This document shows, piece after piece, positions 1 through 12,869 of a stretch of DNA of 64,000 nucleotides. Each line of letters opens with the position of its first letter. Positions within the stretch are counted from its first letter, which is position 1. The stretch is from Pasteurella dagmatis (GTDB lineage Bacteria; Pseudomonadota; Gammaproteobacteria; Enterobacterales; Pasteurellaceae): positions 1,878,606 through 1,942,605 of the forward strand of contig NZ_LT906448.1 of NCBI RefSeq assembly GCF_900186835.1. The letters are read 5' to 3'. The position numbers and the translations under genes were made by a program. Under the pieces are notes generated by a model, which saw nothing but the letters and a program-made list of their open reading frames with translations, had not been told where the DNA came from and did no database searches.

Positions 1-2187
<2,187 letters not shown>

Positions 2188-2213
2188 TCTCAAAATCTGC
2201 TTTTCATTTCATC

Positions 2214-2255
2214 AAGTGCGGTTAAAATAAATGCAATATTAACCGCACTTTTTAT
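2214..2255 (+). terminator. gyrB terminator built from an inverted USS pair
   Basis: AAGTGCGGTTAA at 2214-2225 pairs with TTAACCGCACTT at 2239-2250 and is followed by a T-run. The 12-bp stem is made of two uptake-signal cores facing each other, a common terminator design in this family. Confidence 0.85.
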
Positions 2256-2261
2256 AATCGA

Positions 2262-3122
2262 ATGCTATACCAAATCATTGCTATCTTTATTTGGGCAAGT
2301 TCTTTCGTTGCCGGCAAATATGCCTTCACAATGCTTGATCCTGTTCTAACCGTTCAAACTCGTTTAATCATCATATCTTTTCTCATCTTTCCTTTATTTC
2401 TGCGTCATTGGAAAAAAGTGGACAAAACAGTTCGCCCACAATTATGGTGGCTTGGTTTTCTTAATTACCCTGCAATTTTCTTATTACAATTCATTGGGTT
2501 ACATTACACTTCAGCAGCCAGTGCAGCAACTATTATCGGCTTAGAGCCTTTACTCATCGTCTTTATGGGGCATTTCTTCTTCAAAGATAAAGCAGCTTGG
2601 TATCATTGGTTTTTCGGTGCAATGGCGTTTGCTGGGGTTGCGATTTTAATCGCAGGCGGCCGTAGTGAAGGGGAAATCACGTTATTTGGTTGCACACTCA
2701 TTTTATTAGCAGGGTTACTTTTCGCCAGCTGTTTGCGTTGGACAAAATCGATGATCAGGCAAATTACTGCCACCGCCTACACCGCCATTTCAGTGGTGTT
2801 AGGCACTATCACTTGCTTACCTTTTACGCTGATTTTCACACAAAATTGGGATATTCACTTCAACTGGCAAGGGTTGCTCGGTTTACTTTATCTTGCGATT
2901 TTTTGTAGCTGGATTGCCTACTGGCTCTGGAATAAAGGACTCAATTCCACCAACACCAATTTAAGTGGATTATTGACCGCACTTGAGCCAATTTTTGGCG
3001 TGGCTTTGGCAATCTTGTTACTTGGTGAGACTATTTCATTGCTATCTTGGTTCGGTATTTTGATCATCATTATAGCTACTGTGATTGCCAGTATGATGCC
3101 TAGATTTGTATCAAAAAAATAA
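2262..3122 (+). CDS. EamA/DMT-family permease
   Basis: A 286-residue inner-membrane protein with about ten hydrophobic helices in two EamA-like halves. The N-terminus MLYQIIAIFIWASSFVAGKY has the typical W-[GS]-x-x-[FW] start of drug/metabolite transporters, and the second half repeats the fold (IFCSWIAYWLWNKGLN, LEPIFGVALAILLLGE). Substrate cannot be deduced; members export amino acids, nucleosides or drugs. The start lies just after the gyrB terminator and has no clear Shine-Dalgarno sequence, but the N-terminal helix begins at this Met, so no shorter start fits. It is followed by its own terminator and looks monocistronic. The family is solid, the function unknown. Confidence 0.85.
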   Translation: MLYQIIAIFIWASSFVAGKYAFTMLDPVLTVQTRLIIISFLIFPLFLRHWKKVDKTVRPQLWWLGFLNYPAIFLLQFIGLHYTSAASAATIIGLEPLLIVFMGHFFFKDKAAWYHWFFGAMAFAGVAILIAGGRSEGEITLFGCTLILLAGLLFASCLRWTKSMIRQITATAYTAISVVLGTITCLPFTLIFTQNWDIHFNWQGLLGLLYLAIFCSWIAYWLWNKGLNSTNTNLSGLLTALEPIFGVALAILLLGETISLLSWFGILIIIIATVIASMMPRFVSKK

Positions 3123-3145
3123 CCCTTTTGTTTATCTAAAAAATG

Positions 3146-3176
3146 ACGGTGTATTCTATAAAATATACCGTTTTTT
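3146..3176 (+). terminator. Terminator after the DMT permease
   Basis: ACGGTGTAT (3146-3154) pairs, with one G-U, with ATATACCGT (3163-3171) and is followed by six T. Confidence 0.75.
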
Positions 3177-3263
3177 CTATTTATTTTTAATAAATCCCAT
3201 TCTCATCTATGTTAAAATAGCGCATTTGAAATTCACCTAAGCTTTTTTAAGGACAAACCTTTT

Positions 3264-5027
3264 ATGATGATCGATAAACGATTAATTAACACGGTATCCG
3301 ACAGTAAAAAATGGGTCGCCAAAACAGTGTTATGGAACTGGGTTGCGCTAGTAGCGAGCATAGTAAGTGCGGTCATTTTTGCGCTGTGTTTAGAACAAGC
3401 ATTTGAGCAAACATTAACACTTGGCACATTGTTTAGCTATGCAATTAACTTAGTTGTAGCCCTTGCAATACGCGCTTTTGCAGGCAAGATGTCAGTGAAA
3501 GCGTCTTATCAAGCCAGTACCAATGTTAAACATGAATTGCGTACGCTTATTTTCCAAAAATTAGCTGCAATGCCGTTAAATCAAGTCAACCAACAATCTA
3601 CTTCATCAATTATCCAAGTGGCATCAGAAGGGGTGGAGCAACTAGAAATCTATTTTGGTCGCTATTTACCACAACTGTTTTACAGCCTGCTAGCACCATT
3701 AACCTTATTTATTTTCCTTGTTTGGTTTAATGCGCCAACTGCGTTAATTTTATTAGTTTGTGTCCCCTTAATTCCAATGTCGATCATCGCAGTAAATAAA
3801 ATTGCGAAACGTTTATTACATAAATATTGGTCAATTTATGTGGGCTTAGGCAGCAGCTTCTTAGATAACTTGCAAGGTTTGATCACTTTAAAAATCTATC
3901 AAGATGATGACTACAAAGCGAAACAAATGGATATTGAAGCGGAAAAATTCCGTACCATTACAATGAAAGTACTCACCATGCAGCTCAACTCCGTATCCTT
4001 GATGGACTTATTGGCTTACGGTGGTGCGGCAATCGGTATTTTAACCGCACTTCTACAATTCCAATCAGATAATTTAGGCATTTTCGGTGTGATTTTATTT
4101 ATCTTATTGGCTTCAGAATTCTTTATCCCATTGCGTTTGCTTGGCTCGTTCTTCCATGTAGCAATGAACGGCAAAGCTGCCTCAGACAAAATTTTCACGT
4201 TATTAGATACACCAGTAGAAACCAACGAAAGTGCGGTAGATTTTAGAGCAGAAAATCAAGTTCAAGTGGATATCCAAAATTTACACTTTGCCTATAACGC
4301 TGAAAAACAAGCGATTAATGGTTTAGATTTAACGATTCAACCAAAACAATTAACCGTTTTTGTGGGTAAAAGTGGCTGCGGTAAATCCACTTTAGTGTCC
4401 TTATTAATGGGCTTCCACAAAGCACAGCAAGGCAAGATTTTATTCAATGGACAAGAAATCCAAGACCTTGATCGCCACTCGTTCTATCGTCACGTGTCAT
4501 TAGTCAGTCACAACTCTTATGTGTTCAAAGGCACCTTGCGTGAAAATATGTTAATGGCGAACTTAAACGCCACAGATGAACAAATTTACGATGTGTTAGA
4601 ACAAGTTAACCTTGCCAACTTTGTGCGTGAAAATGGCGGTTTAGATATGGCATTGTTAAGCCGTGGCAGTAACTTATCTGGCGGACAAATTCAACGTTTA
4701 GCCCTTGCGCGCGCCTTATTACACAACGCAAATTTCTACATTTTCGATGAAGCCACCAGCAACATTGATGTGGAAAGCGAAGAAATTATTTTGAGTTTCA
4801 TTCAACGTTTAAAAGCAGAAAAAACTATTGTGATGATTTCCCACCGTTTAGCAAATGCCGTCAAAGCGGATCAAATTTATGTATTACAACAAGGAGTATT
4901 AGCAGAGCAAGGCAACCACGAAAGTTTAATGGCGGCAAATGGCATTTATGCGGAAATGTTCAATCAACAACGCAACTTAGAGAATATCCGCGAAAATACT
5001 CGCAACGGAGGGCAACAATATGCGTAA
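3264..5027 (+). CDS. CydD-like half of a heterodimeric ABC exporter
   Basis: A 587-residue type-I ABC exporter half-transporter: six transmembrane helices in residues 1-300, then a nucleotide-binding domain. Walker A is GKSGCGKST near residue 368, the signature is canonical LSGGQ near residue 470, Walker B is FYIFDEAT, and the switch His is in MISHRL. The start has an AAGGAC ribosome site ten bases upstream; a second ATG follows directly. It overlaps the next gene by 8 bp, so the two halves are translationally coupled. Architecture and pairing resemble CydDC, the cysteine/glutathione exporter needed for cytochrome bd assembly, but similarity to E. coli CydD is modest from what I can recall. 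I therefore give family and layout, not a firm cydD name. The alternative is a paired ABC exporter of unknown substrate. Confidence 0.8.
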   Translation: MMIDKRLINTVSDSKKWVAKTVLWNWVALVASIVSAVIFALCLEQAFEQTLTLGTLFSYAINLVVALAIRAFAGKMSVKASYQASTNVKHELRTLIFQKLAAMPLNQVNQQSTSSIIQVASEGVEQLEIYFGRYLPQLFYSLLAPLTLFIFLVWFNAPTALILLVCVPLIPMSIIAVNKIAKRLLHKYWSIYVGLGSSFLDNLQGLITLKIYQDDDYKAKQMDIEAEKFRTITMKVLTMQLNSVSLMDLLAYGGAAIGILTALLQFQSDNLGIFGVILFILLASEFFIPLRLLGSFFHVAMNGKAASDKIFTLLDTPVETNESAVDFRAENQVQVDIQNLHFAYNAEKQAINGLDLTIQPKQLTVFVGKSGCGKSTLVSLLMGFHKAQQGKILFNGQEIQDLDRHSFYRHVSLVSHNSYVFKGTLRENMLMANLNATDEQIYDVLEQVNLANFVRENGGLDMALLSRGSNLSGGQIQRLALARALLHNANFYIFDEATSNIDVESEEIILSFIQRLKAEKTIVMISHRLANAVKADQIYVLQQGVLAEQGNHESLMAANGIYAEMFNQQRNLENIRENTRNGGQQYA

Positions 5028-6678
5028 AAATGGTTTTGCCATTATGTGGCAATTATTGAAGTTAGTGACACCATTAGCCCATATTATGAGCTTCACCATT
5101 ATTATGGGAGTACTTGGTTTTTTAGCTGCTATCTTCATTATGGTGCTTGGTGCGATGGGCTTATCTAACTTATTGGATTTCCCAACGCATCTCAGTTTTT
5201 CGCAAATTTTGACCGCACTTATCGTCTTAGCGGTAGCACGCGGCATCTTACGCTACCTTGAACAAATGTCAGGGCATTACATTGCGTTCAAATTGTTAGC
5301 CTTATTACGTGATAAAGTGTTCACTGCCTTGCGTAAACTAGCATTTGTGAAATTACAGGGTAAGCAATCAGGGCAATTATTATCATTAGTGACCAATGAC
5401 ATTGAATTGTTAGAAGTGTTCTATGCACACACTATCGCCCCAATTATGATTGCATTCTTAACCTCAAGCTTTTTATTGGCAGTGTTTACGCACATTTCTT
5501 TGTGGTTTACGCTAATTGCATTTTTAGCCTATATCACCATTGGTTTAATTCTACCAATTATCACGACAAAAATGGCCCGTGAAGACGGGCGTATTTACCG
5601 TGAGCTCGTAGGTGAAATGAACGATTATTTTCTCGATAGCATTCGTGGAATGAAAGAATTGCAACTGTTTGGTAATGAAAAAGAGCGTTTGGCTGGCATT
5701 CACCAACGTAGTGAAAAAATCGACCAAGCCTTTTTAAAAATCAAACAACAAGAAGGTAAAGTGCGTTCTTATACAGAAATTGCGGTTTCTGCTTTCAATA
5801 TCCTGATTTTAATCGCTGGCGTAGTGCTATATTTGAATCAACAAATCAACTTTGCAGGTTTATTAATCGCAGTGATTCTATTGATGTCCAGCTATGGGCC
5901 TGTGATTGCGTTAAGTAATTTGTCTAATAACTTATTGCAAACCCTAGCCAGTGGTGAGCGTGTACTGGGTTTATTAGCCGAAGAACCGCACTTAAAAGAC
6001 GTGGTGAAAGGCGTTGATTTAACCGATGCGAACCAACTTGATGTTGAACATTTAAGTTTTGCTTATGATAACGAACAAATCCTTTCAAATGTGAATTTAC
6101 GTTTAACTAAAGGCGAAATTTTAGGTATTCATGGACGTAGTGGCAGTGGCAAAAGTACTTTATTGAAATTGATTATGCGTTTTTACGACCCTCAATCAGG
6201 GACAATCCGCATCAATGGCAAAGATTTAAAAGAAATTAATACCCTCAGCTTGCGTGATAATATCGCTTACATCACCCAACAAACCTATATTTTCAATGAA
6301 ACCATCTATGAAAATATTTTGATGGCTGATCGCCGTGCAAGCAAAGAACAAGTAATTGAAGCCGCGAAAAAAGCTTCAATTCACGACTTTATTATGAGCT
6401 TACCAGAAGGTTATGACACTAAAGTCACCGAGCTAGGCAGTAATTTATCGGACGGTGAAAAACAACGTATCGGCATTGCCCGTGCGTTCTTGCACAATGC
6501 GCCAATTATCTTACTGGATGAGCCAACCAGTAACTTAGACAGCTTAAACGAAGCGATTATTTTGCAGTCATTGCTCAATGTGAAATCGGAAAAACTAATT
6601 GTATTAGTCAGCCACCGTGCTTCAACAATGGCAATCTGCGATCAAGTGATTCATATTGAGAACGGACGAATGTCGTAA
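5020..6678 (+). CDS. CydC-like partner of the ABC exporter
   Basis: A 552-residue ABC exporter half with an N-terminal six-helix domain and a C-terminal ATPase. Walker A is GRSGSGKST near residue 371, Walker B is IILLDEP, and the H-loop is VSHRAS. The signature motif reads LSDGE near residue 476 where LSGGQ is usual, so one composite ATP site of the heterodimer would be built from a changed signature. The ribosome site GGAGGG lies inside the 3' end of the upstream half. It presumably dimerises with that protein in the inner membrane. CydC is the best-known analogue, but the substrate is not shown by the sequence. The operon ends at the USS-pair terminator downstream. Confidence 0.8.
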   Translation: MRKNGFAIMWQLLKLVTPLAHIMSFTIIMGVLGFLAAIFIMVLGAMGLSNLLDFPTHLSFSQILTALIVLAVARGILRYLEQMSGHYIAFKLLALLRDKVFTALRKLAFVKLQGKQSGQLLSLVTNDIELLEVFYAHTIAPIMIAFLTSSFLLAVFTHISLWFTLIAFLAYITIGLILPIITTKMAREDGRIYRELVGEMNDYFLDSIRGMKELQLFGNEKERLAGIHQRSEKIDQAFLKIKQQEGKVRSYTEIAVSAFNILILIAGVVLYLNQQINFAGLLIAVILLMSSYGPVIALSNLSNNLLQTLASGERVLGLLAEEPHLKDVVKGVDLTDANQLDVEHLSFAYDNEQILSNVNLRLTKGEILGIHGRSGSGKSTLLKLIMRFYDPQSGTIRINGKDLKEINTLSLRDNIAYITQQTYIFNETIYENILMADRRASKEQVIEAAKKASIHDFIMSLPEGYDTKVTELGSNLSDGEKQRIGIARAFLHNAPIILLDEPTSNLDSLNEAIILQSLLNVKSEKLIVLVSHRASTMAICDQVIHIENGRMS

Positions 6679-6714
6679 GCTCACGCTATTCTTTACTCTC
6701 AATCCCTGAACATT

Positions 6715-6766
6715 AAGTGCGGTCTGTTTTTTCAAAATTTCTAAAAAATCGACCGCACTTTTCTTT
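6715..6766 (+). terminator. USS-pair terminator after the ABC exporter
   Basis: AAGTGCGGT at 6715-6723 and ACCGCACTT at 6752-6760 form the stem base. An A/T-rich inner arm (TTTTTT/AAAAAA) and a T-rich tail follow. Confidence 0.8.
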
Positions 6767-6853
6767 TCCTTAAATACAAATAATCTAGCGAAATTTTCAT
6801 CAATTCCAGTTATAGTAGAAAGTGCCTGTTTAACTACAAACTAAGGAGAAATG

Positions 6854-7351
6854 ATGAAAGTCACCAGTTCAGCCATTAAAAATGGGGCATTTGAAGACAA
6901 ATACGGTAAGCGAGGTAGTCAATTTAGCCCAAATGGTATGCCAACTTATTCTATCCCGTTTGAAATTAGCGGTGCGCCTGAAGGGACAGAGTCTTTTGCA
7001 GCCGTGTTAGAAGATAAAGATGCGATTACGGCGAGTGGTTTCGTTTGGATTCATTGGTTAATCGCTAATTTAGAGCGTACTTCTGTGCAAGAAAATGAAA
7101 GTTTAACTGCGACTGATTATGTGCAAGGGGCAAACTCGTGGGCAAGCGTGTTAGGTAAATTTGATATTGCTGAAGCCTCTGTTTATGGTGGAATGGCACC
7201 GCCAAACTGCTTGCACCGTTACGAATTGATCGTCTATGCGCTTGATTGCAAATTAGACCTAAAAGCTGGTTTCCGTTTTAATGATCTGCACTTTGCAATG
7301 CAAGGGCATGTTTTAGATCAAGCGGTAGTAATGGGCACTTATGACGTGTAG
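6854..7351 (+). CDS. YbhB/YbcL family Raf-kinase-inhibitor-like (PEBP) protein
   Basis: A 165-residue cytosolic protein of the phosphatidylethanolamine-binding protein family, similar to E. coli YbhB and YbcL. Family landmarks visible are SPNGMP, the pocket segment DAITASGFVWIHWLIANL, APPNCLHRYELIVYALD and a C-terminal HVLDQAVVMGTYDV. Bacterial members have no settled function; small-ligand binding is assumed. ATG occurs at both 6851 and 6854. The AAGGAG ribosome site at 6843-6848 is spaced better for 6854, giving MKVTSSAIKNG, which aligns with YbhB. It is transcribed alone and converges on the membrane protein gene across a bidirectional terminator. Confidence 0.88.
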   Translation: MKVTSSAIKNGAFEDKYGKRGSQFSPNGMPTYSIPFEISGAPEGTESFAAVLEDKDAITASGFVWIHWLIANLERTSVQENESLTATDYVQGANSWASVLGKFDIAEASVYGGMAPPNCLHRYELIVYALDCKLDLKAGFRFNDLHFAMQGHVLDQAVVMGTYDV

Positions 7352-7402
7352 CCTTTGCTCACAAAATTCATAAAAAATTGACCGCACTTTGAGTCACAAT
7401 AA

Positions 7403-7440
7403 AAAAGACAGCATTATTTTCTCAAGCAATGCTGTCTTTT
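7403..7440. terminator. Bidirectional terminator between converging genes
   Basis: AAAAGACAGCATT (7403-7415) is perfectly complementary to AATGCTGTCTTTT (7428-7440). Runs of A and T flank both sides, so it can work for the PEBP gene and the opposing membrane protein gene. A single USS core lies at 7381-7389. Confidence 0.85.
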
Positions 7441-7467
7441 CGTTTCAGATCACGACATTTTCATTCA

Positions 7468-9210
7468 TCATTTAGGGGACAAATAAAACTCAATATAACC
7501 GCCTTGATATACATAACCTTTGATATCACCGTGTGTTTCATACACAAAATCAATATCGCGGAAAATCAGCAAGCCACCATCTTCAGTTGGGACTTTCGTC
7601 AATTGAGGGGATAGCTGGCGTAATTCATCCTCGTCATATTTTTTATGGATATCAAACCCAGCTTGAGCGAACACATCCACAAAATAACTTTCATTGAAAG
7701 CATATTGATAGCCCGAATCTTCGTCAGTGAGTGCAAACTTACGATCAAATAAACTGGCTTTTTCTTCTTCAGAAAGTTCCTCTTTGCCTTCTAAGTTTGA
7801 AGCGCTGTACCCATTGATAATATAAAGTTTTTTATATTTTTGGATATCCAATGGCATTTTCTTCGCGTTTGTTTCTGAGCCACTGTAAGCATAGAAAGTC
7901 AGCCTTACACGCTCATCTTGGTTGTCATCAGCATAAATGACTCTTTCATAATAAATTTTTGCCAAATGCTCGAGGTCTTTTCTACCGTATTTGGCAATCG
8001 CCTCTGGGTTATTGAGAATATAAGGATAAATAATATCGTTCAGCTGTGAAAATTTACTTGCCTGTTCAGTTGTGACTTTTTTGCCGAAATGCTTTTCATA
8101 CATTTTTTTATCCAGTTTGTTCGTCTCATCTAACAAATCAAGATCTTGTAATAACTGTTCAAAGCGTGCTAACTGGCTTTTATCGACAAATGTTTTTGGT
8201 GAACCAACAATAAAGGCAAAGAAAATCACAACGGCGGTCATCAGTGTAAACCAACGGTATTGATGCAATTTTTTACTTAATGAACATAAGATAAAAATCG
8301 ACAACAATGTAGCAATAATCACCAATAAAAAACGTGCTTCAGTTAGCCCATAAGTGCTAACTCTGGCGTAAATACCTACCCACAATAAGCCCAACGGGGC
8401 AATCGCAAGATAGGTGAAATAGCGATAAAACGCTTGCCATTTTGGTTGCGTTAACATTGCGTGCAAGGCAATACACAACAAGCCTAAAGAAAGATAGAAA
8501 ACAATAATGTACGCCAATCCACCTTGTGGCAGAGAGGACGTCAGCACAATTTTGCCAAGATAGATATATACGATTAGGGTATAAATCATCACCAATGGCG
8601 AAAGCACATAATTAATAATTAACTCAATTTCATAACGAAACTGGATTTTTTCATCAGTAGTGTTTCTGCTTTCAAACAATAAAAATAAGATCGGAGCAAA
8701 AAAGATCTGAGTAAAAATCGTAGTTTGCTTAGCAACATGATTGATGACTTCAATATTAAATAAATATTCCACGCTGGAATAAATCATTAACAATGCAAAA
8801 TTAATCACTAATGCAATAAACACTGCAAAGCATAATTGCACTAATCTTGTCATTGCGAGATAAACAAAAGCTCGATTGTCTTTCAGCAGTGGATAAGTCA
8901 AAAACAACAAGAAGTGGATTGTAAGCAAGCCAAAATAGGCTGAGTTATCATAAATCGCAGTTGCACTAAATTTAAAAAATAAGGTGACGGCAATAGAGTA
9001 GGCAACAGCGATCCAAGAGCCATAAGGGAATTTTTTCAGTAAAAAAGCAGCAGAGAAATAAATTGGGAATAAAAACGTATAAATTGAAAGTATAGCAAAA
9101 TTATGATTGTCTAACCATAAAGAGAAAATTGAGCTTACCCAAATAACCGCCATTTCTAATGGATAATATTGGTGTAATTGCCTGATTTTATCTAGAAAAT
9201 GCCGCCACAT
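7468..9210 (-). CDS. DUF4153-type polytopic membrane protein
   Basis: A protein of about 580 residues with some twelve hydrophobic helices over the first 340 residues, ending near FFAFIVGSPKTF, and a hydrophilic C-terminal half of about 230 residues rich in Asp, Glu and Lys that probably faces one side of the membrane. The layout fits the DUF4153 family of uncharacterised inner-membrane proteins; I recognise the family only by organisation and am moderately sure. On the minus strand AAGGAG is followed by two in-frame ATGs; the second (9210) has the better eight-base spacing, the first (9216) would add two residues. It is monocistronic, converges on the PEBP gene, and lies downstream of the malM terminator on the same strand. 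Confidence 0.6.
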   Translation of the reverse strand: MWRHFLDKIRQLHQYYPLEMAVIWVSSIFSLWLDNHNFAILSIYTFLFPIYFSAAFLLKKFPYGSWIAVAYSIAVTLFFKFSATAIYDNSAYFGLLTIHFLLFLTYPLLKDNRAFVYLAMTRLVQLCFAVFIALVINFALLMIYSSVEYLFNIEVINHVAKQTTIFTQIFFAPILFLLFESRNTTDEKIQFRYEIELIINYVLSPLVMIYTLIVYIYLGKIVLTSSLPQGGLAYIIVFYLSLGLLCIALHAMLTQPKWQAFYRYFTYLAIAPLGLLWVGIYARVSTYGLTEARFLLVIIATLLSIFILCSLSKKLHQYRWFTLMTAVVIFFAFIVGSPKTFVDKSQLARFEQLLQDLDLLDETNKLDKKMYEKHFGKKVTTEQASKFSQLNDIIYPYILNNPEAIAKYGRKDLEHLAKIYYERVIYADDNQDERVRLTFYAYSGSETNAKKMPLDIQKYKKLYIINGYSASNLEGKEELSEEEKASLFDRKFALTDEDSGYQYAFNESYFVDVFAQAGFDIHKKYDEDELRQLSPQLTKVPTEDGGLLIFRDIDFVYETHGDIKGYVYQGGYIEFYLSPK

Positions 9211-9287
9211 ATTCATTACTCCTTAAATTAATCAATAACGATTACATTCTAATCATTTTATGAAAAATAGAATAGTATCAATTTAGA

Positions 9288-9321
9288 CAAAAAAAATGCC
9301 ACAAGAAACAACACTGTGGCA
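9288..9321 (-). terminator. Terminator of the malK-lamB-malM operon
   Basis: On the minus strand TGCCACA and TGTGGCA (9315-9321 and 9297-9303) form a hairpin followed directly by a run of T, 28 bases after the malM stop codon. Confidence 0.85.
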
Positions 9322-9348
9322 AAAATTCATAATGAAAAAGACGTTAAA

Positions 9349-10227
9349 CTATTTTGATGTAGAGGATACTTGTTTTAAGAAAATCTGACGCGGAGAGGTT
9401 AAACCTAATTTTTCAGCTTCATTCACTAAGTTTAACGCTTTATTAATATCATTTTGTTTTAAAGCTTTTTTCACCGCTTGGTTAAAGTAGGCTTCAGTAT
9501 CTTTATCTACTGGCATATCAACTGCTTTTGCAGTCGGCATTGTCATTGTCGCTGTAGTTTGTTCAACTTTACCTACCTGTGTTGTTGCTTTTTTCTCAAA
9601 TAATGTGGTTGGTAAACCAATAAATTGTGTGCCTTGTGAATTCGTCACTTTAACTTGCATTTCGCCATGACGGCTATGATTCACTTGAATATCAGGAATT
9701 GCCGGTGGCTGTTTACCCGTTGCTTTCGCAAAGGTTTTTGCTGGATGTGGCACCATTGTTGTTTTAGCTAAATCGTCTGCAGTGGTATAAATCAATAAAT
9801 AAATATAATCTTGCCCCGCAACTGGAGTTAAATTTAATTCCGCTTCTAAACGATTTGGTTTTAAACCACGTTCTTCTTGAAATTTAAAGGTTGAGGACGG
9901 ATAAGTCGCCGCAATATTAAATTTTGAATCAAAAATAACCGCACTTGGTACGAACAGATTTTTATCTAAAATTGGGCTGGTAACCTCAATCGTTAATGAA
10001 CCTTGATTTGCAGGAATACGATATGCTGCAATCGGGCTTTCTGTTCCAGCAAAATGTGCTGTAAATGCTTGACTTTGCTGTTCAGAAAGTGATGTTTTCA
10101 TTGTTTGTGAAAACGTGACATCTTGCCATTGTAATTGTGATAATGCTTTTGAATTAATATGCGCAGGATTTGCGAAACTCAAAGCCGATGTGAAGAAAAG
10201 TGCGGTTGCGAGTAATGTTTTTTTCAT
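9349..10227 (-). CDS. malM: Maltose operon periplasmic protein MalM
   Basis: A 292-residue exported protein with a signal peptide (MKKTLLATALFFTSALSFA, cleavage after SFA). MalM is the last gene of the malK-lamB-malM operon in enterobacteria and has a periplasmic location; its precise job in maltodextrin use is unclear. Supporting features are the position right after lamB, the sequence AYRIPANQGSLTIEVTSPI and the conserved AVIFDSKFN segment, with a low-complexity middle and a C-terminal helical tail. A hairpin without a T-run separates it from lamB, so it probably receives reduced transcript. A USS core lies in its signal-peptide codons, a frequent place for these sites. Confidence 0.85.
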   Translation of the reverse strand: MKKTLLATALFFTSALSFANPAHINSKALSQLQWQDVTFSQTMKTSLSEQQSQAFTAHFAGTESPIAAYRIPANQGSLTIEVTSPILDKNLFVPSAVIFDSKFNIAATYPSSTFKFQEERGLKPNRLEAELNLTPVAGQDYIYLLIYTTADDLAKTTMVPHPAKTFAKATGKQPPAIPDIQVNHSRHGEMQVKVTNSQGTQFIGLPTTLFEKKATTQVGKVEQTTATMTMPTAKAVDMPVDKDTEAYFNQAVKKALKQNDINKALNLVNEAEKLGLTSPRQIFLKQVSSTSK

Positions 10228-10264
10228 ATTAACCTCAAAAACTCAGAAATTACGTCAAGGATAA

Positions 10265-10290
10265 ATGGCACAGGTTGAAACCCGTGCCAT
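10265..10290 (-). repeat. Intraoperonic hairpin between lamB and malM
   Basis: ATGGCACAGG (10265-10274) pairs with CCCGTGCCAT (10281-10290) around a six-base loop; the one mismatch on the top strand is a G-U pair in the minus-strand transcript. No T-run follows, so it is more likely an mRNA-stabilising or processing hairpin than a full terminator. Confidence 0.7.
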
Positions 10291-10308
10291 ATTGATTAAG
10301 CGAGTGGA

Positions 10309-11622
<1,314 letters not shown>

Positions 11623-11642
11623 CTATGATTTATATTCCAATA

Positions 11643-11656
11643 CCATATCGATATGG
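11643..11656. promoter_or_regulatory. 14-bp perfect palindrome upstream of lamB
   Basis: CCATATCGATATGG reads the same on both strands and lies 42-55 bases before the lamB start codon. It could be an operator for a secondary lamB promoter or a weak RNA structure. No known regulator motif is recognised. Confidence 0.35.
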
Positions 11657-11713
11657 AGAATGTAAATGGTGATTGAAATAAAGCGATCAACACCAAAATT
11701 TTATAGTCTGTTG

Positions 11714-11744
11714 GTTTCCACGCTCATCCCTGAGGCTGTGGAAG
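11714..11744 (-). repeat. Hairpin between malK and lamB, with a MalT-box-like core
   Basis: TTCCAC and GTGGAA bracket inner arms GCTCA and TGAGGC with one bulge, forming a compact stem-loop 7 to 37 bases after malK. There is no T-run. The minus strand within it reads AGGGATGAGC, an 8/10 match to the MalT box GGGGAKGAGG. It may be a REP-like stabilising hairpin, a coincidental MalT site, or both. Confidence 0.5.
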
Positions 11745-11750
11745 AAAAAA

Positions 11751-12869
11751 CTAAACACCAATTTCTTTAAATAAACGTTGGCAAGCTGTGCCATCTTCTT
11801 TGAATAAGTGGCAACGCTCTGGGACGATACCAATATCCATTACTTGTTCTTCTTTCGCTAAGACAATGTCGTTTTGGCGATAAACCAACGTTGGTTGCTT
11901 AATTTCTGGGATTTCTAAGTGGATTTGTGTTTCGTTACCTAATAATTCCACTACTTGCACAATACCACGTAAAGTCACTTGTGCTTTATCCGATGGAATC
12001 AAATGTTCGGGACGAATACCTAAAGATAAATTGTCGCCCACTTTTACGCCTACACCAGATACTGGAATCCAGAAGTTATGATGATTTGCATCTGGTAATT
12101 CAATTTGAACACGCTCTTTTTCTACTGCTGTCACACGCACTGGTAAGAAGTTCATTTTTGGTGAACCAATAAAACCAGCCACGAAGCGGTTTGCTGGATA
12201 ATGATAAAGTTCTAATGGTTTACCCACTTGGGCAATACCACCTGCTTTTAATACTACAATTTTATCCGCTAATGTCATCGCCTCAATTTGGTCATGCGTT
12301 ACGTAAATCATTGTGCGATTTAATTTTTTATGTAATTTAGAAATTTCGACGCGCATTTGTACACGTAATGCCGCATCTAAGTTAGAAAGCGGTTCGTCTA
12401 ATAAAAAAACATCAGGTTGGGATACAAGCGTACGTCCGATTGCAACACGTTGGCGTTGACCACCGGAAAGAGCTTTTGGTTTGCGATCTAATAAATGGGC
12501 TAACTGGAGGATTTCAGCCACTTGATTAACTTTTTGGTCACGTTCAGCTTTACTTACACCGGCTAATTTCAAACCAAAAGACATATTCTCAGCAACGCTT
12601 AAATGTGGGTAAAGTGCGTAAGATTGAAACACCATACCAATACCACGTTTCGCAGGAGGTACGTCGTTCATCAATTTTTCGCCAATGCGTAACTCACCAG
12701 ATGTAATGTCTTCTAATCCAGCAATCATCCGAAGTAATGTAGATTTTCCACAACCTGATGGACCAACAAAAACTACAAACTCACCTTCATTAATTTCTAA
12801 ATTAATGTCCTTGGATATGTGAATATCGCCATAAGATTTACAGACATTACGTAGTGATACATTTGACAT
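11751..12869 (-). CDS. malK: Maltose/maltodextrin ABC transporter ATPase MalK
   Basis: A 372-residue cytoplasmic ATPase that dimerises under MalF and MalG. It has Walker [10 protein letters not shown] (residues 37-45), a Q-loop [12 protein letters not shown], the signature [14 protein letters not shown], Walker [14 protein letters not shown] and the switch His in VTHDQ. A C-terminal regulatory (OB-like) domain follows, the part of MalK that binds MalT and EIIA-Glc in enterobacteria. It heads the malK-lamB-malM operon and is divergent from malEFG across a shared promoter region. Length equals that of E. coli MalK (371). UgpC-type ATPases look similar, but the mal context decides. Confidence 0.95.
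   Translation of the reverse strand: MSNVSLRNVCKSYGDIHISKDINLEINEGEFVVFVGPSGCGKSTLLRMIAGLEDITSGELRIGEKLMNDVPPAKRGIGMVFQSYALYPHLSVAENMSFGLKLAGVSKAERDQKVNQVAEILQLAHLLDRKPKALSGGQRQRVAIGRTLVSQPDVFLLDEPLSNLDAALRVQMRVEISKLHKKLNRTMIYVTHDQIEAMTLADKIVVLKAGGIAQVGKPLELYHYPANRFVAGFIGSPKMNFLPVRVTAVEKERVQIELPDANHHNFWIPVSGVGVKVGDNLSLGIRPEHLIPSDKAQVTLRGIVQVVELLGNETQIHLEIPEIKQPTLVYRQNDIVLAKEEQVMDIGIVPERCHLFKEDGTACQRLFKEIGV

Noticed and set aside
3264-6678. Firm naming as cydD and cydC
   Set aside because: Layout and pairing fit, but recalled similarity to E. coli CydDC is modest and no cydAB lies in the window, so only 'CydDC-like' is supported.
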